Assembly (NCBI GenBank): GCA_034440635.1
Contig: JAOTON010001605.1
Location: forward strand, 124,001-188,000
Direction: 5' to 3'
From: Lepas anatifera
Lineage: Eukaryota > Arthropoda > Thecostraca > Lepadidae
Length of the DNA stretch: 64,000 bases
Positions 44,344 to 55,740 of the stretch are shown piece after piece (positions within the stretch are counted from its first letter, which is position 1; every line of letters starts with the position of its first letter). The notes under the pieces are model-generated. The model saw only the letters and a program-made list of their open reading frames with translations. It did no database searches and was not told the DNA's origin. Made by a program: the position numbers and the translations under genes.

Positions 44344-47004
44344 AGGTTAAATGGATCCATAATAAGATCCAGATGCCGCTGGGTGGAAGAAGGTGAAAGG
44401 CCGGCCGCTTACTTCTGTAATCGTGAGAAAAGACACGTTAAAAGTAAAATCATAGCTTCAATTAGAGTGAACAATGTCACGATGACTACTCAGAATGAAA
44501 TAATGGACGCTTTTGTATCACATTATAGGAAGCTATTCAGTCAAGGACAAGAGCCTAGTCTGGAGAAAATGTTAGAATATATTAACAAAGATACTTTTAG
44601 TCAATTGAGTAGCTATCAAGCGGACTGGCTGAAGCAGCCAGTCACCCTAGAGGAAAAAGGGTCGGCTTTGAAGAAAATGAAGAACCTTAAAACACCCGGC
44701 TCTGATGGTTTCCCTGCCGAATTCTATAAATTCTTCTGGCCGAGATTCAAATACTTTTTCATTCGTCTTTTCAATGCTTCTTCAGCAACTGGCAGTTTAC
44801 CTTTAACACTGCGCGAAGGGTTAGTTTGCCTGATTCCAAAGAAAGACAGACCCCCGAATCTTGTTAAAAGCTACAGACCGATTACTCTCCTGAACGTGCC
44901 TTATAAGATTATGTCCAGTTCTCTTGCTACTCGGATAAAAAATGTGCCTAAACTACTTATCAAGCCTGAGCAAACGGGTTTTCTTCCTGGACGTTTCATT
45001 GGTGACAACACCCGATTAATTTATGATTTGATTCACGAGCTTAACCTTAGAAAAGAACAAGGATTGCTCATTGCAATTGATTTTGAGAGTGCATTCGATT
45101 CCATGAGCTGGAGGTTTATAGAAGCTTCTTTAATTGCTAGACACTTTCCATCAAACATTATTAAGTGGTTCAAAGTCCTTCATTCTGAAGCCTTTGCTCG
45201 CATAACATATAATGGCAACATGTCGCAGCCCATTTTTCTTGAGCGCTCTTGTCGACAGGGTGATCCTGTAAGTTGTTATTTGTTCATTCTAGCCCTTGAA
45301 CACCTTCTCGATAGATTACGGTCAAATCATCAAATTCATGGCATCTCTATTCATGATAAAACATACAAAGTGTCTGCGTATGCGGATGACACATTGTGCC
45401 TGCTCGATGGAAGCATCAACAGCGTAAGGGCACTGTTTCTAGACCTTGGACATTATGCCAAGTACAGTGGCTTATACCCTAACATAAATAAATGTAAGTC
45501 AATGTGGATCGGAAATTGTCCTAATTTTGTCAGTTTAAATGCCACCTCAGAGTGGGATTTTCCCTTTGAATGGGTTACCTCCATGAGAATCTTAGGGATT
45601 GTTTTTGAAAATAATTTAAATATTCTTCTGACAAAAAACTACGCAAGCATTCCTGTTAAAGCTCAGAATATAATAAATTCATGGAGACAGCGAAGCCTGA
45701 CTGTAATAGGAAAGATAACCTTGATTAAAAATATTATTTTGCCACAATTCACTCACTTTTTTACGACTCTTCCTAGACCTGAACACACCATAATTAAAAG
45801 GCTAAAGTGTATTTTGTTCACATTCCTATGGGGAGGAAAAAATTAAAAGATTAAACGCAAGACTGTAGTAAAACCTCCGGGTAAAGGTGGCTTAGGCATG
45901 CCAGACGTAGATATATACATAAAAGCGTTAAAATGCACCTGGGTAAGGCGCTCAATTTTGTCCGAGCACCCATGGTCCTATCTATTTCTGAACACAGTGT
46001 GCAGTGATAGTACCTTCTGGGAAAGAAATGAACGCTCACTCCAGATGTTCTCAGCTAAGGTTTCCAACCCTTTCTAGAAGGAAGTTATACTCTCGTGGGC
46101 TGATGTCTCTCGGGTTTTGCCAATCATTGAGGAGGATCACTTAAAACTTGGACTGTGGTACTCTGATTCAAACACAAAGTTTTCTGCTTCACGGTTAGAA
46201 AATTGGTACCAAAGTGGTGTCGTGAGAATCGATGACCTCCTTGATGATCGAGGCGGCTTACTGCCATTTGACATTATACGCACAAGATATAATATTAGAG
46301 GAATAGAAATGGATTATGCGATGCTTGTTCATTCTATTAAAAGCGAAGTAAGGGATGCATTGAATAAGGGGCCGTTGCCGAAGCCAATAATACATCCATT
46401 GGTTATGTTTGCTCTTTCAAGAGAGAATGGGGCAGGCCAATTCGCAGGATTATTTTTAAATGCTGAAAATAATGAAAGAAAAATCTGGGAACGCTACTGG
46501 AACAGACACTTTCCAGACCTGTGCTGGGAGGATTGCTACTCAGTTGTAATGCGATGTTGCCACTCCACGTACTACGCAGCGTTGCACTATAAAATATTGA
46601 CCAGAATATGCTCAACGAATTTACTTTTATTTAGGTTCAAGATAAGACCTAGCCCATTATGCGACCACTGTGAAAATGATATAGACACAATAGAGCATAA
46701 ATACTTTGAGTGTCCTTCAATTCAATCTTTCTGGATGACCATTGAGCATTTCTTCAGAAGTTGGGGAATACATGAAAACTTAACCCTTGTAGATGTTATT
46801 TCAGGCGCTACAAAAAGTCTTGTCATCAACCACGCAATAATCCTGGCGAAATCATTAATACAAAACTCCAACCGTATTCCGAGCATTGCTGATTTCAAGT
46901 CCAAGCTCAAGCTGGATATAGACGCAGAAAAATTTGCTGCACAAATCAAAGGTAATTGGACTCAGTTCAATAAAAAGTGGGGCTCCTTGCAGAATTTAAA
47001 CTGA
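44344..47004 (+). pseudogene. LINE ORF2, reverse transcriptase and C-terminal part
   Basis: Resumes in the LINE frame with R-L-N-G-S-I-I-R-S-R. Counting from 44383: R-P-I-T-L-L-N near residue 166, catalytic D233 in A-I-D-F-E-S-A-F-D, R-Q-G-D-P near 289, and Y-A-D-D with aspartates 335-336. All RT catalytic residues are present. Motif wording (K-T-P-G-S-D-G-F, E-F-Y-K-F-F-W, Q-T-G-F-L-P-G-R) places it in the L1/Tx1 group. The frame is broken by TAA at 45844-45846 and TAG at 46075-46077 but continues in the same frame to 47004, where a C-x2-C...H-x4-C knuckle (C from 46660) is kept. Both stops are single-base-type lesions. Confidence 0.92.
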
Positions 47005-47441
47005 TTCCGTTTCGGAAGTTCATGGATCAAACCAACTAAAAGCCGGAAACTAAAAACGAACCAGAAGCCATGCGATGCCTATAAACTCTCGAAATGTGTA
47101 TGAATAATTGCATGACACTGTCCTCAAAAATCGAATTAGCTTTGCCTGTTTTCAATGCGAACTTTGCTTGCATTTTCCTGTTGTAGTGCTATGTTATGAC
47201 ATATGAAGATAGAGATGCTTGCAGTGTCAGTCAGATGTGACAAACGTGAAAATACCTGTATGTTCGGGGATCATCCGTTATTCGCACAACGAAATCCGTG
47301 AAGAAGAGCATATTAGCAGTTGGTGCGTGAGAATGACTGCCGTTTCTAGAGGCAGTTTAACCATTGTATATGACATGGACTGTATTTAGTGCACTAATAA
47401 ATGCTTAAAAGAAAAAAAGAGTTCTATAAAATAGAAAAAAA
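47005..47441 (+). other. LINE 3' UTR and A-rich tail
   Basis: Non-coding; ends CTAATAAATGCTTAAAAG followed by A-rich sequence. The 3' boundary is set by the A-rich tail and the possible TTTTGCAC repeat. Confidence 0.65.
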
Positions 47442-47479
47442 TTCTTTTGCACGGCCTCATTTTTTTCAGGGTGTGCAAT

Positions 47480-47960
47480 TACACACCCTTCCCCCCCTCC
47501 CCCCAGGAGTCCGCCGTCCCTGTCCCAGCTTATCTCTTCCACCCTGATTCGTGCCACCCGTAGTTTATAACTACTACCCACGGCTCACCATTCCCGTCCT
47601 CGGCTTATGCCCTTTGCCTTGATGCGTGCCACCCCGGCTAATCAATGCTTCCCTCTCCCCAACTTATCACTTCCGCCCTGATTTGTGCCGCCCCTTAGTT
47701 TGTAACTCCCGCCCCCGAGTCTTCACTGCCGCCCTCTCCTTATCACTTCCACTTTGGTTCACGCCGCTCCTAGTTCATAGCTACTGGCGCTGGCTCATCA
47801 CTGCCGCCCTCGACTTATGACTTTGCCTTGTTTATTGCCGCCCCGGCCAATCACTGTCGCCCCCAGCTTATCACTTCCATCCTAATTTGTGCCCTTCTTA
47901 GTCCATAACTGCCGCCCTGGGCTCATCACTGCAGCACTGATGCTTACCTCCCCTGTGCGT
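47480..47960 (+). repeat. 20-bp minisatellite, right of the LINE
   Basis: Diverged TCACTGCCGCCC / TTATCACTTCC units like those left of the LINE (27801-28180), consistent with one block split by the LINE. Confidence 0.75.
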
Positions 47961-48102
47961 TAGGGTAAAATAAAAGGCGTTAGAGCAAAAATAAAGGGCA
48001 TGCACGGGTACAGAGGAGGTGCCATATTTCTTAATATTTACAGAACAATACACGCATTGTTTGAAGCACTATAGGTGTTTTTGCTTTCTTTCCTCGAAGT
48101 CA

Positions 48103-48549
48103 TTAAAGGGAACGTGGCATCTTTATAACGTGATTTTAACTGAGATAGCCAACTGCATGCCGGAAAACCCGGTAGTCTGCATATTTGTCTTGAAACTCAA
48201 ACTTTCCGAAAAAAAGCTAAAAACTATCTGAAATGTATCCCTCTTGTACCCTTAGCAGTAGGCCACAGTTAACAGCCATGTTGGTGTGACGACATATGCT
48301 GACGTCACGGTGAATATCAGTCAATCGAAGCCCTTGAAGTCTATTGGATATGGTAGTGGCTGCCAGTTCATGACATCATCCACAGGCAATTTTTTATTTA
48401 TTTTCCTATAGGAACATTTTAAAAATAAAAATATTGAGCTTATTGTACATTTGTCAGAGAAATAATGGACGTTTCGATTATTTTTTGCTAAAAGTACCCA
48501 TAATTACAATGAATTCCAGGATTCAACCAAGGTGCCACATTCCCTTTAA
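48103..48549 (-). mobile_element. TTAA MITE, family M4
   Basis: TTAA at 48103 and 48546; 447 bp, closely similar to 9126-9580, including GCTGACGTCACGGTGA near 48297. Non-coding. Confidence 0.85.
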
Positions 48550-48669
48550 AGGGAATGTGATACAGAGAGTACCGGGAAATGATACAGAGAGTACCGGGAT
48601 TTCCGGCATGCTATGCAACTTAGCTATCTCAGTTAAAATCACGTTAGATAGGTGCCACATTCCCTTTAA
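48546..48669 (+). mobile_element. Internally deleted TTAA MITE, family M4
   Basis: Shares the TTAA at 48546-48549 with its neighbour and ends at TTAA 48666-48669. Only the two ends of the family remain, with a short duplicated GATACAGAGAGTACCGGG inside. It is a minimal derivative in the opposite orientation. Confidence 0.75.
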
Positions 48670-49059
48670 GTCCTTTGCTTTCATTTCAATCTCCATCCCC
48701 TCTGCCATACTGAAGGTGAAATTTAACCCCACAAAACTGATATACTTCAATCGTGGACAGGGGCGCAGCGAGGAGGTCACGTACCCCCCTCCCCCCTCAT
48801 CGGTGCCGGAGTGTCCTTTGATCGCTAGGCGGTGTACCCCGTTTGGGCTATGCCGCTCGAAATGTATTACCCTACGCCGTCGAACCTAGATGCAATCAGA
48901 TCACATTTAGCGATTAAAGCTATTGTTTTACAATTTAGTACCTTTTTTGGTCAGCTAGAGCATTCTGTCGCCTTTCCAAACACCCCGGAAATTATGGGTA
49001 CGTAATCCGCGACCAGCTAATGCCTCATCGTCGCCAATAATCGTACCGGCGGAGCTAGT

Positions 49060-50230
49060 CTGGTGCCCCTTGAGCTCATCTGGTGGCCACTGAGCTGGTC
49101 TTGGCCGCTTGAGCTGACCACGTGCCCTCTAAGCTGATCTGGTGCCCGTTGGGTCAATCTGGTGCCCCTTGAGCAAATAATTGTGCCTCTTGAATCTCGC
49201 TAATGCTCTCTGAGTTAGTCCGATGCCTCCGAGCTCGCCTGGTGCCCTGTTAGCTGTTTTAGTGCCCCTTGAGCTGATCTGAGCCCCTGAGCTGATTACA
49301 TGCCTCGCAGAGTTAATCTACTGTCCCCTGAGCCAATATGGTGCCTCTTGAGCTGATCAGGTGCCCCTGAGCTGGTTATTGATGTCTCCTAAGATGATCT
49401 GGCGCCCCCTGAGCTGGTCTGGTCCACCCTGAGCTGATCTTATGTTCTCTGAGCTGATCTATGCCCCTGCTTTGGTCTGGGGGCTAGGAGTTGATCTGGG
49501 CTCCCGGGCTGATCAATCTGGTTCTCCCTGAGCAGATATGTTTCCCCCTGAGCTAAACTAATGCCCCCTGAGTCGATCTGGTGCCTCCTGAGCGAACATT
49601 TTCCCTCCTGAGCCCATATCATGCCCTCTGAGCTCGTCTAGTGCCCCCTGAGCTAGTTTGGTGCCACCTGAGCCAATCTGGTGCCTTTTAAGCTGATCTG
49701 GGCCTCCTGAGTTGATTAAGTAATTTCCTCAGCAGTTCTAGGGCCCTGAGCTGAGTTGTGCCCTCTGAGGCTGATGAAGGCCTCTGAGCTGGTATGGGGC
49801 TCCTGGGCTGATTAAATGCCTCCTGACTGGATCTAGTACCTCCAAGTTGATCTGTGCCCTGAGCTGATCGGGGACCACTGAGCTGATCCCTTGCACTCTC
49901 TCTGAGCTGATATGGTGCTCCCTGAGCTGATCTAGACCCCTGCTCTAGTCTGGGGACTAGAAGCTTATCTGGGCCCCGAGCTGATCGATTTGGTGCCCCC
50001 TGAGCAGGTATATTGTCCCTGAGCTAAACTAATGCCCGCTGAGGTGATCTGGTGCCTCATGTGTCATCATTGTGCCTCCTGAGGCCATCTGATGCCCTCT
50101 GAGCTGGTCTGGTGCAAGGCCCTATGAGCCTATCTGCATCCCATTGAGCTAGTCTGATGACCCCCCCATCTTTGGGGCCAGTGAGCTAGTCTAGTCCTGG
50201 GCCGAGCATGAGCTCCTCTGAGGGGCTCTG
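49060..50230 (+). repeat. 20-bp minisatellite (TGAGCTGATCTGGTGCCCCC)
   Basis: About 55-60 diverged units. Different from the 26-kb minisatellite, yet also 20 bp and with CTGATC and CCCCT blocks. No coding frame or spacer structure. Confidence 0.9.
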
Positions 50231-50461
50231 ATTCACACCAGGGGCCCCCTGAGCTGGTCTTGAATAGACAGAGAATAAGAACACAAGGCCAGCTCCCATC
50301 ACCTCTGGGGTCACGGGGCTAGTCTAATCCCAGTAGGCACAACTGGGGGAATGAGGGGCAGCTACTCTGGATTACTTTGATCCACACTAGGGGGGCCCTG
50401 AGCTGGTCTTGAATAGATGGGGAATAAGGACACAGTGCAAACTCCCCTTGTAAAATGGAGC

Positions 50462-51263
50462 TAACGGGGAATGAGCCGTCATCGCTAAAACGGCTTGTGA
50501 TGCCTAGGCACCCCGGGTTAAATGAATTGCTTATTATACTGGTGGATTCTGGGGAGAGGTGATAAAAAGGCCTGTGCCTCTGAGCTCAGAGCATAGTCTC
50601 CTGAACCAGGATTTCTGCTAATTAATTTAAATGAATGAAGAACTATTTTTTTCACAATTTTCAGCCCTGTCACAGCATCCCCATCCAAACAACCAGCCTG
50701 TTTATTTTTTCTTTACTCCAACTGGGACCGATCCTTGAAAATATGTAACTTTTAAACGCGTTAAAAAGGTATCTCCCAAATTATTCCAGCAACAAAAATT
50801 ATATTCGTCCAATGTCACTATGCTACACCTCCTCCCACGGCCATTGTGGGAGCCGGGGAACTCAATCCGCGTTCAACCAGGGCTCACTCGTCACGACAAA
50901 ACCAGTGGGCATAACAAATGAATTTTCGACTCCGATATGTCTTATCTTGCACATAGTGACAACAGATATCACAGGCTCCGCTGATTTATCTGATGTCAAG
51001 TACTTGCAAGAGTTATCTGATTTGTCCTTAAATATATCCCAAAAATTCGTGTTCTGGCTATTTTCATGAGATTTCGGTGACACTTTTTTCTGGTTTTCAT
51101 TCAGTTTTCGTTCTCCGTCAATGCTTGGTTTGCATTTTTCTTGGACCAAAGGTACCCAAAAGTTGATATTAACTAGGATGTAGTACGTTTTTTAGGTTAC
51201 GTTAAAAGTGCCCTTTCACTCCCGGGGTGCCCCTCAAAGGCGGTGTGCTCTGCCATGCTAAAG
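50462..51263. other. Unassigned inner part of second hAT-ended element
   Basis: AT-rich with frames of 85-95 codons open on both strands at 50812-51149; no motif recognised. Confidence 0.4.
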
Positions 51264-51554
51264 CTCTGGCTGCGCCCCTGATGCTGGAAAAATTTAAAGC
51301 TCAGATTGAAATATTTTAAGACGTGTATGTAGCTTTTGGGTGCCGCCTAAGAAGCAAACACGTTTGGCAAAAGCTGAAGAATACCTGCCCAAAATTAAAA
51401 TAAAATGTTCTCTGTGCTATAATAGCTCAAAAAAGCGATGAATAACAGATTTGGTGCAATGAAGGGGTGCCGCCCCCCCAACGCCGCCGCCCCTATGGGG
51501 TGCCGCCCCCACCAGCTGAGCACCCCCAAAGATTTTGGGAAAATTACACCCCTG

Positions 51555-51562
51555 CCCACAAT
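51555..51562. repeat. Right 8-bp target duplication of giant element
   Basis: CCCACAAT, identical to 25724-25731. Confidence 0.9.
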
Positions 51563-51781
51563 GCATGTAATTGTGCAGGCTCCACATCGGAGATATTTTG
51601 CTCTCGTCCACAATATTGACACAAACCTGTGCAGCCTTGAAATGTCCTTACCATACCATTTGGGAATAACCACAGCCCGATTTTAATACCGTCATAATTT
51701 ACCGATTCAAATACAATCATGTGTGACTTGGTTATAAACATTTAGGAAATCTTCATAACCTATTACAAAACTATCCCAACG

Positions 51782-52138
51782 TCACAAAAATCCAAGGTTG
51801 TCACAAACCACGGCGATGGTGAAGCTGTGCCCCGGTGGCCACACAGCACGAGCCAGCGACCGGGGCGGCGGCGCCGTGCAGCCGAGGCGCTGAGGCTGCA
51901 GCGGGCCATCAGGGGCTGGTGGCGTCAGCAGTGCGCCGGGTCCGCCGCAGCGCCGTCTAACCGAGCGTGAAGTTCGGAGCTGGACGCTGCCGCTGTAGGC
52001 CCAGCCGTACGTCTTCGTCATCACAAGCCGGCCAAGTCGGCTCTCAGTGCCATCTCGAACACTAGCCCAGAGGACACTCTCACCATGGTGACAACGACAT
52101 GATTTGTGTGGAATTGCAACAGGATGAAAACGACACAA
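51782..52138 (-). CDS. Hypothetical ORF in GC-rich island
   Basis: A 118-codon frame on the minus strand inside a 250-bp GC-rich patch (about 51820-52080), in contrast to AT-rich flanks. The first half contains a compact, protein-like segment (residues about 30-60: R-L-G-R-L-V-M-T-K-T-Y-G-W-A-Y-S-G-S-V) and the second half is P/R-rich. It may be an exon or a retrocopy piece. I do not recognise it, and no splice sites stand out. Confidence 0.3.
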   Translation of the reverse strand: MCRFHPVAIPHKSCRCHHGESVLWASVRDGTESRLGRLVMTKTYGWAYSGSVQLRTSRSVRRRCGGPGALLTPPAPDGPLQPQRLGCTAPPPRSLARAVWPPGHSFTIAVVCDNLGFL

Positions 52139-52160
52139 TTGTTGGACTATTGTTGGTTGC

Positions 52161-52770
52161 TAACACCCGCACTGGAGAGGGGTCTAGAACTAACGCGCAC
52201 TAGAGGGGGGCCTGTTAGGCCTCCTAAGATCTCGGAAACTAAAAGGTGTAGAAAACAAGGTCATAAAGGTCCAATCTTGGCCATGCAGGGGAACTATTGG
52301 GAAATGCCGTGATTATGCGGGGGAAAAGACGGGAATAAGCTAAAGTCGGACCACGATCATTGAGGCAAGGCCCAAAGAATCTTTCTTACAATTTTGAGGT
52401 CAAGGTCATTCAAGATCATTGACCTAGGAGGTCACAATATGGTATACTACCTATAATGTACACCATGATTATCACTGTCGCCACTGTTTGGCAAGAAATG
52501 AGGATTGAACTTTACCAATGACCTATGACCTTAACTTTTACAATGAGGTGCCTTAACTATGATGTCATAGCATAAAATACGTCAGACCGGATAACGCCAT
52601 TTGACCGGAAGAACTGGGGTCAATGACCTTGGAAGTGCAGATATGATCTTGACCTTGACCTTCATTTGAGGTGACCACAACATTTCATCCCGGTTATATG
52701 GAGTTAAGATGTCACCACTCGGTCTCCAATGCAAGTGAACTGGTCCGACCACGCGATTACGGTGATCTAA
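52161..52770 (-). mobile_element. E1 element, truncated copy
   Basis: Begins TAACACCCGCACTGGAGAGG, the outer end of E1, and continues as the reverse complement of 3490-4110 (shared CTGACGTAT, AAGGTCATTGACC-type motifs). It fades out by about 52770 before the other TIR, so it is truncated. Confidence 0.6.
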
Positions 52771-55220
52771 AGAAGTTAGGAAATGAAATGCACGTTGAAA
52801 CTCAGACAATAGAACAGCGTCCAAAATCAATACATGCGCACAGCAGGGCACACCTATCTCAGTGTTGTAACTTTAATGGCAATCTTCTCAGTGTTGTAAC
52901 TTTAATGACAATCTAGTCACTTGGACGTGAGGAAATTACATGTATACTTAGGAGGTTGCAAATTAGTGAATGTGGAAAATGAGCACCTTCCAAATATTTT
53001 CGTATCATCGCGCTTTCAAAAGAGACACAGGAATGAGGTCTTTGCATAAGTCGGTGTGCATCAGTCCCACCTCCTTAACTCTCGCCTTTCCTTATCCTTT
53101 CCGTCGCCTTCCATGTCTCCTTCATCGCCTTGTTCTAATGACAACAACACTTGAAAAGCCACTTCAGTTGAGCGGAAGTATCCTCCATACGTCAACATGA
53201 GATGACCGCAGCAATTGAACTACATCGTGATGTAGCAGCGTATTTTTCCTCAGAATGGCCAACTCACTCATTTGTTCATGAAACCAGCACAGAACGGACC
53301 AATCGTACCTGCACATTTGGCCACAGCTCTTCTTTGGGCGACGACAAAGAAAACTGTTCCCACACAACTGATGTGCTGCGAATGTATGCCTACTGTGCAT
53401 TGCACAGTAGGTGCTTCGACCAGGATAGTAGAGATTGCTACAAATAAACTGCTTCGGGAGAGCTTCACATGTAAGCAGAACCAAATCACCCATCCCAGAC
53501 CAAAACTTTTGGTACCAAACATTTTCGGTATCATACCGAACGTCTCGATTTGTTTGTGGAGACTATAAGCATGAAGCGGCAATAAGCCCACGTTAAGTTT
53601 GACGAGAATTTGGACATAAAGCGAAAAGTGCCCGGTTAGTGAGAGAAAGCAGATCCGCCCCACAGCTCCCCTCTAGTTTTTGTCAGGACCTACTAACTCG
53701 CATGTTGCTTGGTGAGAGCACTTCAAGAAAAAACTAACTGAAACACTCCGTGGAATTAGAGCTCAAAACAAGCATAATAATATAGCAAAATATTAAAGAA
53801 CTGGAGCAGAACTCCTGTCAACTGTTTGGACAGCCCAGTTCTTGACAGATGATGTTTCCACTGTAGGGATCCGGAATAACCAAGATGTACCAAAATTAAT
53901 GTGGTTCGGACACCGCATTGTTCAGATTATCAATGATGAAGGTACGAGTACAACAAGCATTGAACTACTTCCATCAATATTTGTATAACTTTGAGATGAC
54001 CATTCGTCAGAACAGCAACGGTCTGTTGGCTGTCAGTTAAAGCCCCAGGCATGGCACAGCCGCAGCTGCAGCGGCCATGTTTCGCCCAGCCGAGAGTGTT
54101 CACTGATGACAACTCAGCCTGACCTCCAGCGAGCTGACTCAGCTCCCACCTCCAGCTAGCTGGTTCAGCTCTCACACCGTCTCGAATAAATCTATGGTAT
54201 GCCCCTGCCAGAAGAGCTCAAGGCGCATCTAAAAATGCACCCCTGTGTTCCTTCTGTCTGAAACCTGGTCGTTAACTGATGAACTGGTTAACTGAACAGC
54301 AGGTGTAGGGAATGTACGCACGCTGACGTCATGACATGTATTCTCCGTCTTCAGTGGCTAACAAATAAAGAGGTCACTTAGCGACGTACTACCAGCGGGA
54401 TGGGTGCGGGCGCAGACCCCCAGCTTAGTGGTGCCACTTCAGATACGAGCAGTCCGACTACAACCCGAGACACCGCCTACGACGGCCGGGATCCGGGGTG
54501 GGAGCCAATGCCACCTCTCTCAACTAAAAATACAGCCGCCTCAGCCGGCCAGTACCACTATGCGTGACGTCACGGCAATAAATGACACAAGTCCTACCGG
54601 AGACAATCACGCAAGCGGCGGGGTTAGCTCTCAACACTTCAAGATGAGGTATGGGCGGGTCCCCAAATTCACATCGATAAACAAATGAAAAATTAGGCAT
54701 TGGAGGAGGAGGGCGGCAGGATTAAACAGGTTTACTGATTCAATTGTTCGGATTCGAGGTACCTTGCAAACAAAAAGTGTCAAGAACTGTTGTTTTTCTT
54801 ACCGAAACGCCCTCCCCAATTGATCAATTATAAAACACTAGTTTGCTTTGGGTGGTGGGGAGGGGTCAAAGATAGTTTGGCTCCCTCTATTCACTTTGGG
54901 GGGCATGATCGAGTTACCCCTGGACAAGCCCTGGACCTGCCTCCCAGATATAGATGATTTTCATTCAGACGGAGGGAAGGAAGAGGCAAAAGTTGCGAAA
55001 GCAGTGTTCAGAAGACAATTTGGCTAATTTGGGAGGCTTTTGCCCGGATAGCCATCATCCCTTCAACGCCGGTGGGAAGAGGGGTGTACATCTCCGGCCT
55101 AAGGGTGTGTTTGCGTTGGGGGGGATAGAAAGTGTTGGCGAGCACCATCACTGCGACTAAGTTATCATGACTGACAACCACTGTCGACATTTATGTGTAG
55201 ATATAGCACCCCTACCTCAT
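52771..55220. other. Unassigned stretch
   Basis: Several open frames of 75-131 codons on both strands around 53160-53660 overlap one another; none shows a domain I recognise. CACCTATCTCAGTGTTGTAAC-type sequence is duplicated near 52850-52905. Nothing else seen. Confidence 0.4.
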
Positions 55221-55690
55221 TTTGTCTCTGCCTATGTTACCTAGAAGTGCTCTTAGGTATGGCTGTGAATGATGGTTTTCAAGTTGGTAGGACCTCTGAT
55301 CGTATTTCGACGAAGATACGTTGTTTCCTTAATTGTCGATTTATTTGCACCTGGCGTTGTAAACAGGTGATGCAACTTAGCCAAAGTTCCAACACTCTCT
55401 TGTCTGTACTTGACCTTACAAGTCCTTCCTCACTCTACTGACATGCTATCTTCTGCAGCACTGTGGGCATCTGCCTCACTATGAGCTGAGCTCATCAGTC
55501 TGTACTCACATCTGCTGATCTGTGGCTGTCCTTGCACACACACAGGTTTCTCTACCACTACACTCTCTCTCACTGTCTCTGCATGTCTCTTTAAAGTCTC
55601 TCAGCTGCTCTGGGCTGACTCGGCATAATACTGCCTAGTACTACGGTGCAACACTGCATCTCATACTCATGAGGGACGCTAGCTCAGCGC

Positions 55691-55740
55691 TCCTTATATA
55701 CGCCGAGTCGGCAGGCTTGGTTACATACGCCGACCAATCA
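55691..55740 (-). promoter_or_regulatory. Candidate Pol II core promoter (TATA + CCAAT)
   Basis: On the minus strand TATATAAGGA (55691-55700) is preceded by GATTGGTCG (CCAAT box, about 55732-55739) with TGACGTAT just upstream, and is followed by GC-richer transcribed-looking sequence and an AATAAA at about 55340. This could be a gene promoter or the U3-R of a solo LTR (minus-strand TGTAACGAAA near 56084 as its start). No exon is linked to it. Confidence 0.35.

Larger units (their letters stand above)
28417..47441 (+). mobile_element. L1/Tx1-like non-LTR retrotransposon, interrupted
   Basis: Contains a 5' UTR, ORF1 (28912-29961), ORF2 (from 30809; endonuclease, RT, C-terminal zinc knuckle) and a 3' UTR ending in an A-rich tail near 47410-47441. 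Boundaries are tentative: TTTTGCAC occurs just before (28409-28416) and just after (47445-47452) the unit and may be part of a diverged target duplication. Without the 12.4-kb insertion it is about 6.6 kb, a normal full-length size. The same minisatellite lies on both sides, so it inserted into the minisatellite core of the giant hAT-like element. The insertion plus two in-frame stops make it inactive. Confidence 0.85.
48758..51280 (+). mobile_element. Second hAT-ended element with minisatellite core
   Basis: The left end CAGGGGCGCAGCGAGG and the reverse complement of the right end CAGGGGCGCAGCCAGAG form a hAT-style TIR. Flanking octamers ATCGTGGA (48750-48757) and ATGCTGGA (51281-51288) match at 6 of 8, an eroded target duplication. 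The core is a 20-bp minisatellite (49060-50230), then unassigned sequence with tandem-like CACACTAGGGG / GAATAGA pieces (50230-50460) and AT-rich DNA. No transposase. It lies wholly inside the giant element. Confidence 0.7.
25732..51554. mobile_element. Giant nested element with hAT-like ends (25.8 kb)
   Basis: The left end CAGGGGTGTAATTTTC with TTTGGGGGTGC shortly after is matched by the reverse complement of the right end (CAGGGGTGTAATTTTC, TTTGGGGGTGC near 51520). Both sides are flanked by the perfect 8-bp duplication CCCACAAT. These are hAT-type features. The sequence right of the insertion (CCCACAATGCATGTA...CAGGCT) continues the pattern of the left tandem duplication, consistent with a simple insertion. 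Subtracting the nested L1, the second hAT-like element and the MITEs leaves about 3.7 kb, mostly a 20-bp minisatellite, so the original was a non-autonomous element with a minisatellite core. No transposase is visible. Confidence 0.85.

Noticed and set aside
53160..53663. Overlapping frames up to 131 codons, considered as a degraded transposase
   Set aside because: Open in several frames on both strands, with no catalytic or domain motif I can recognise.
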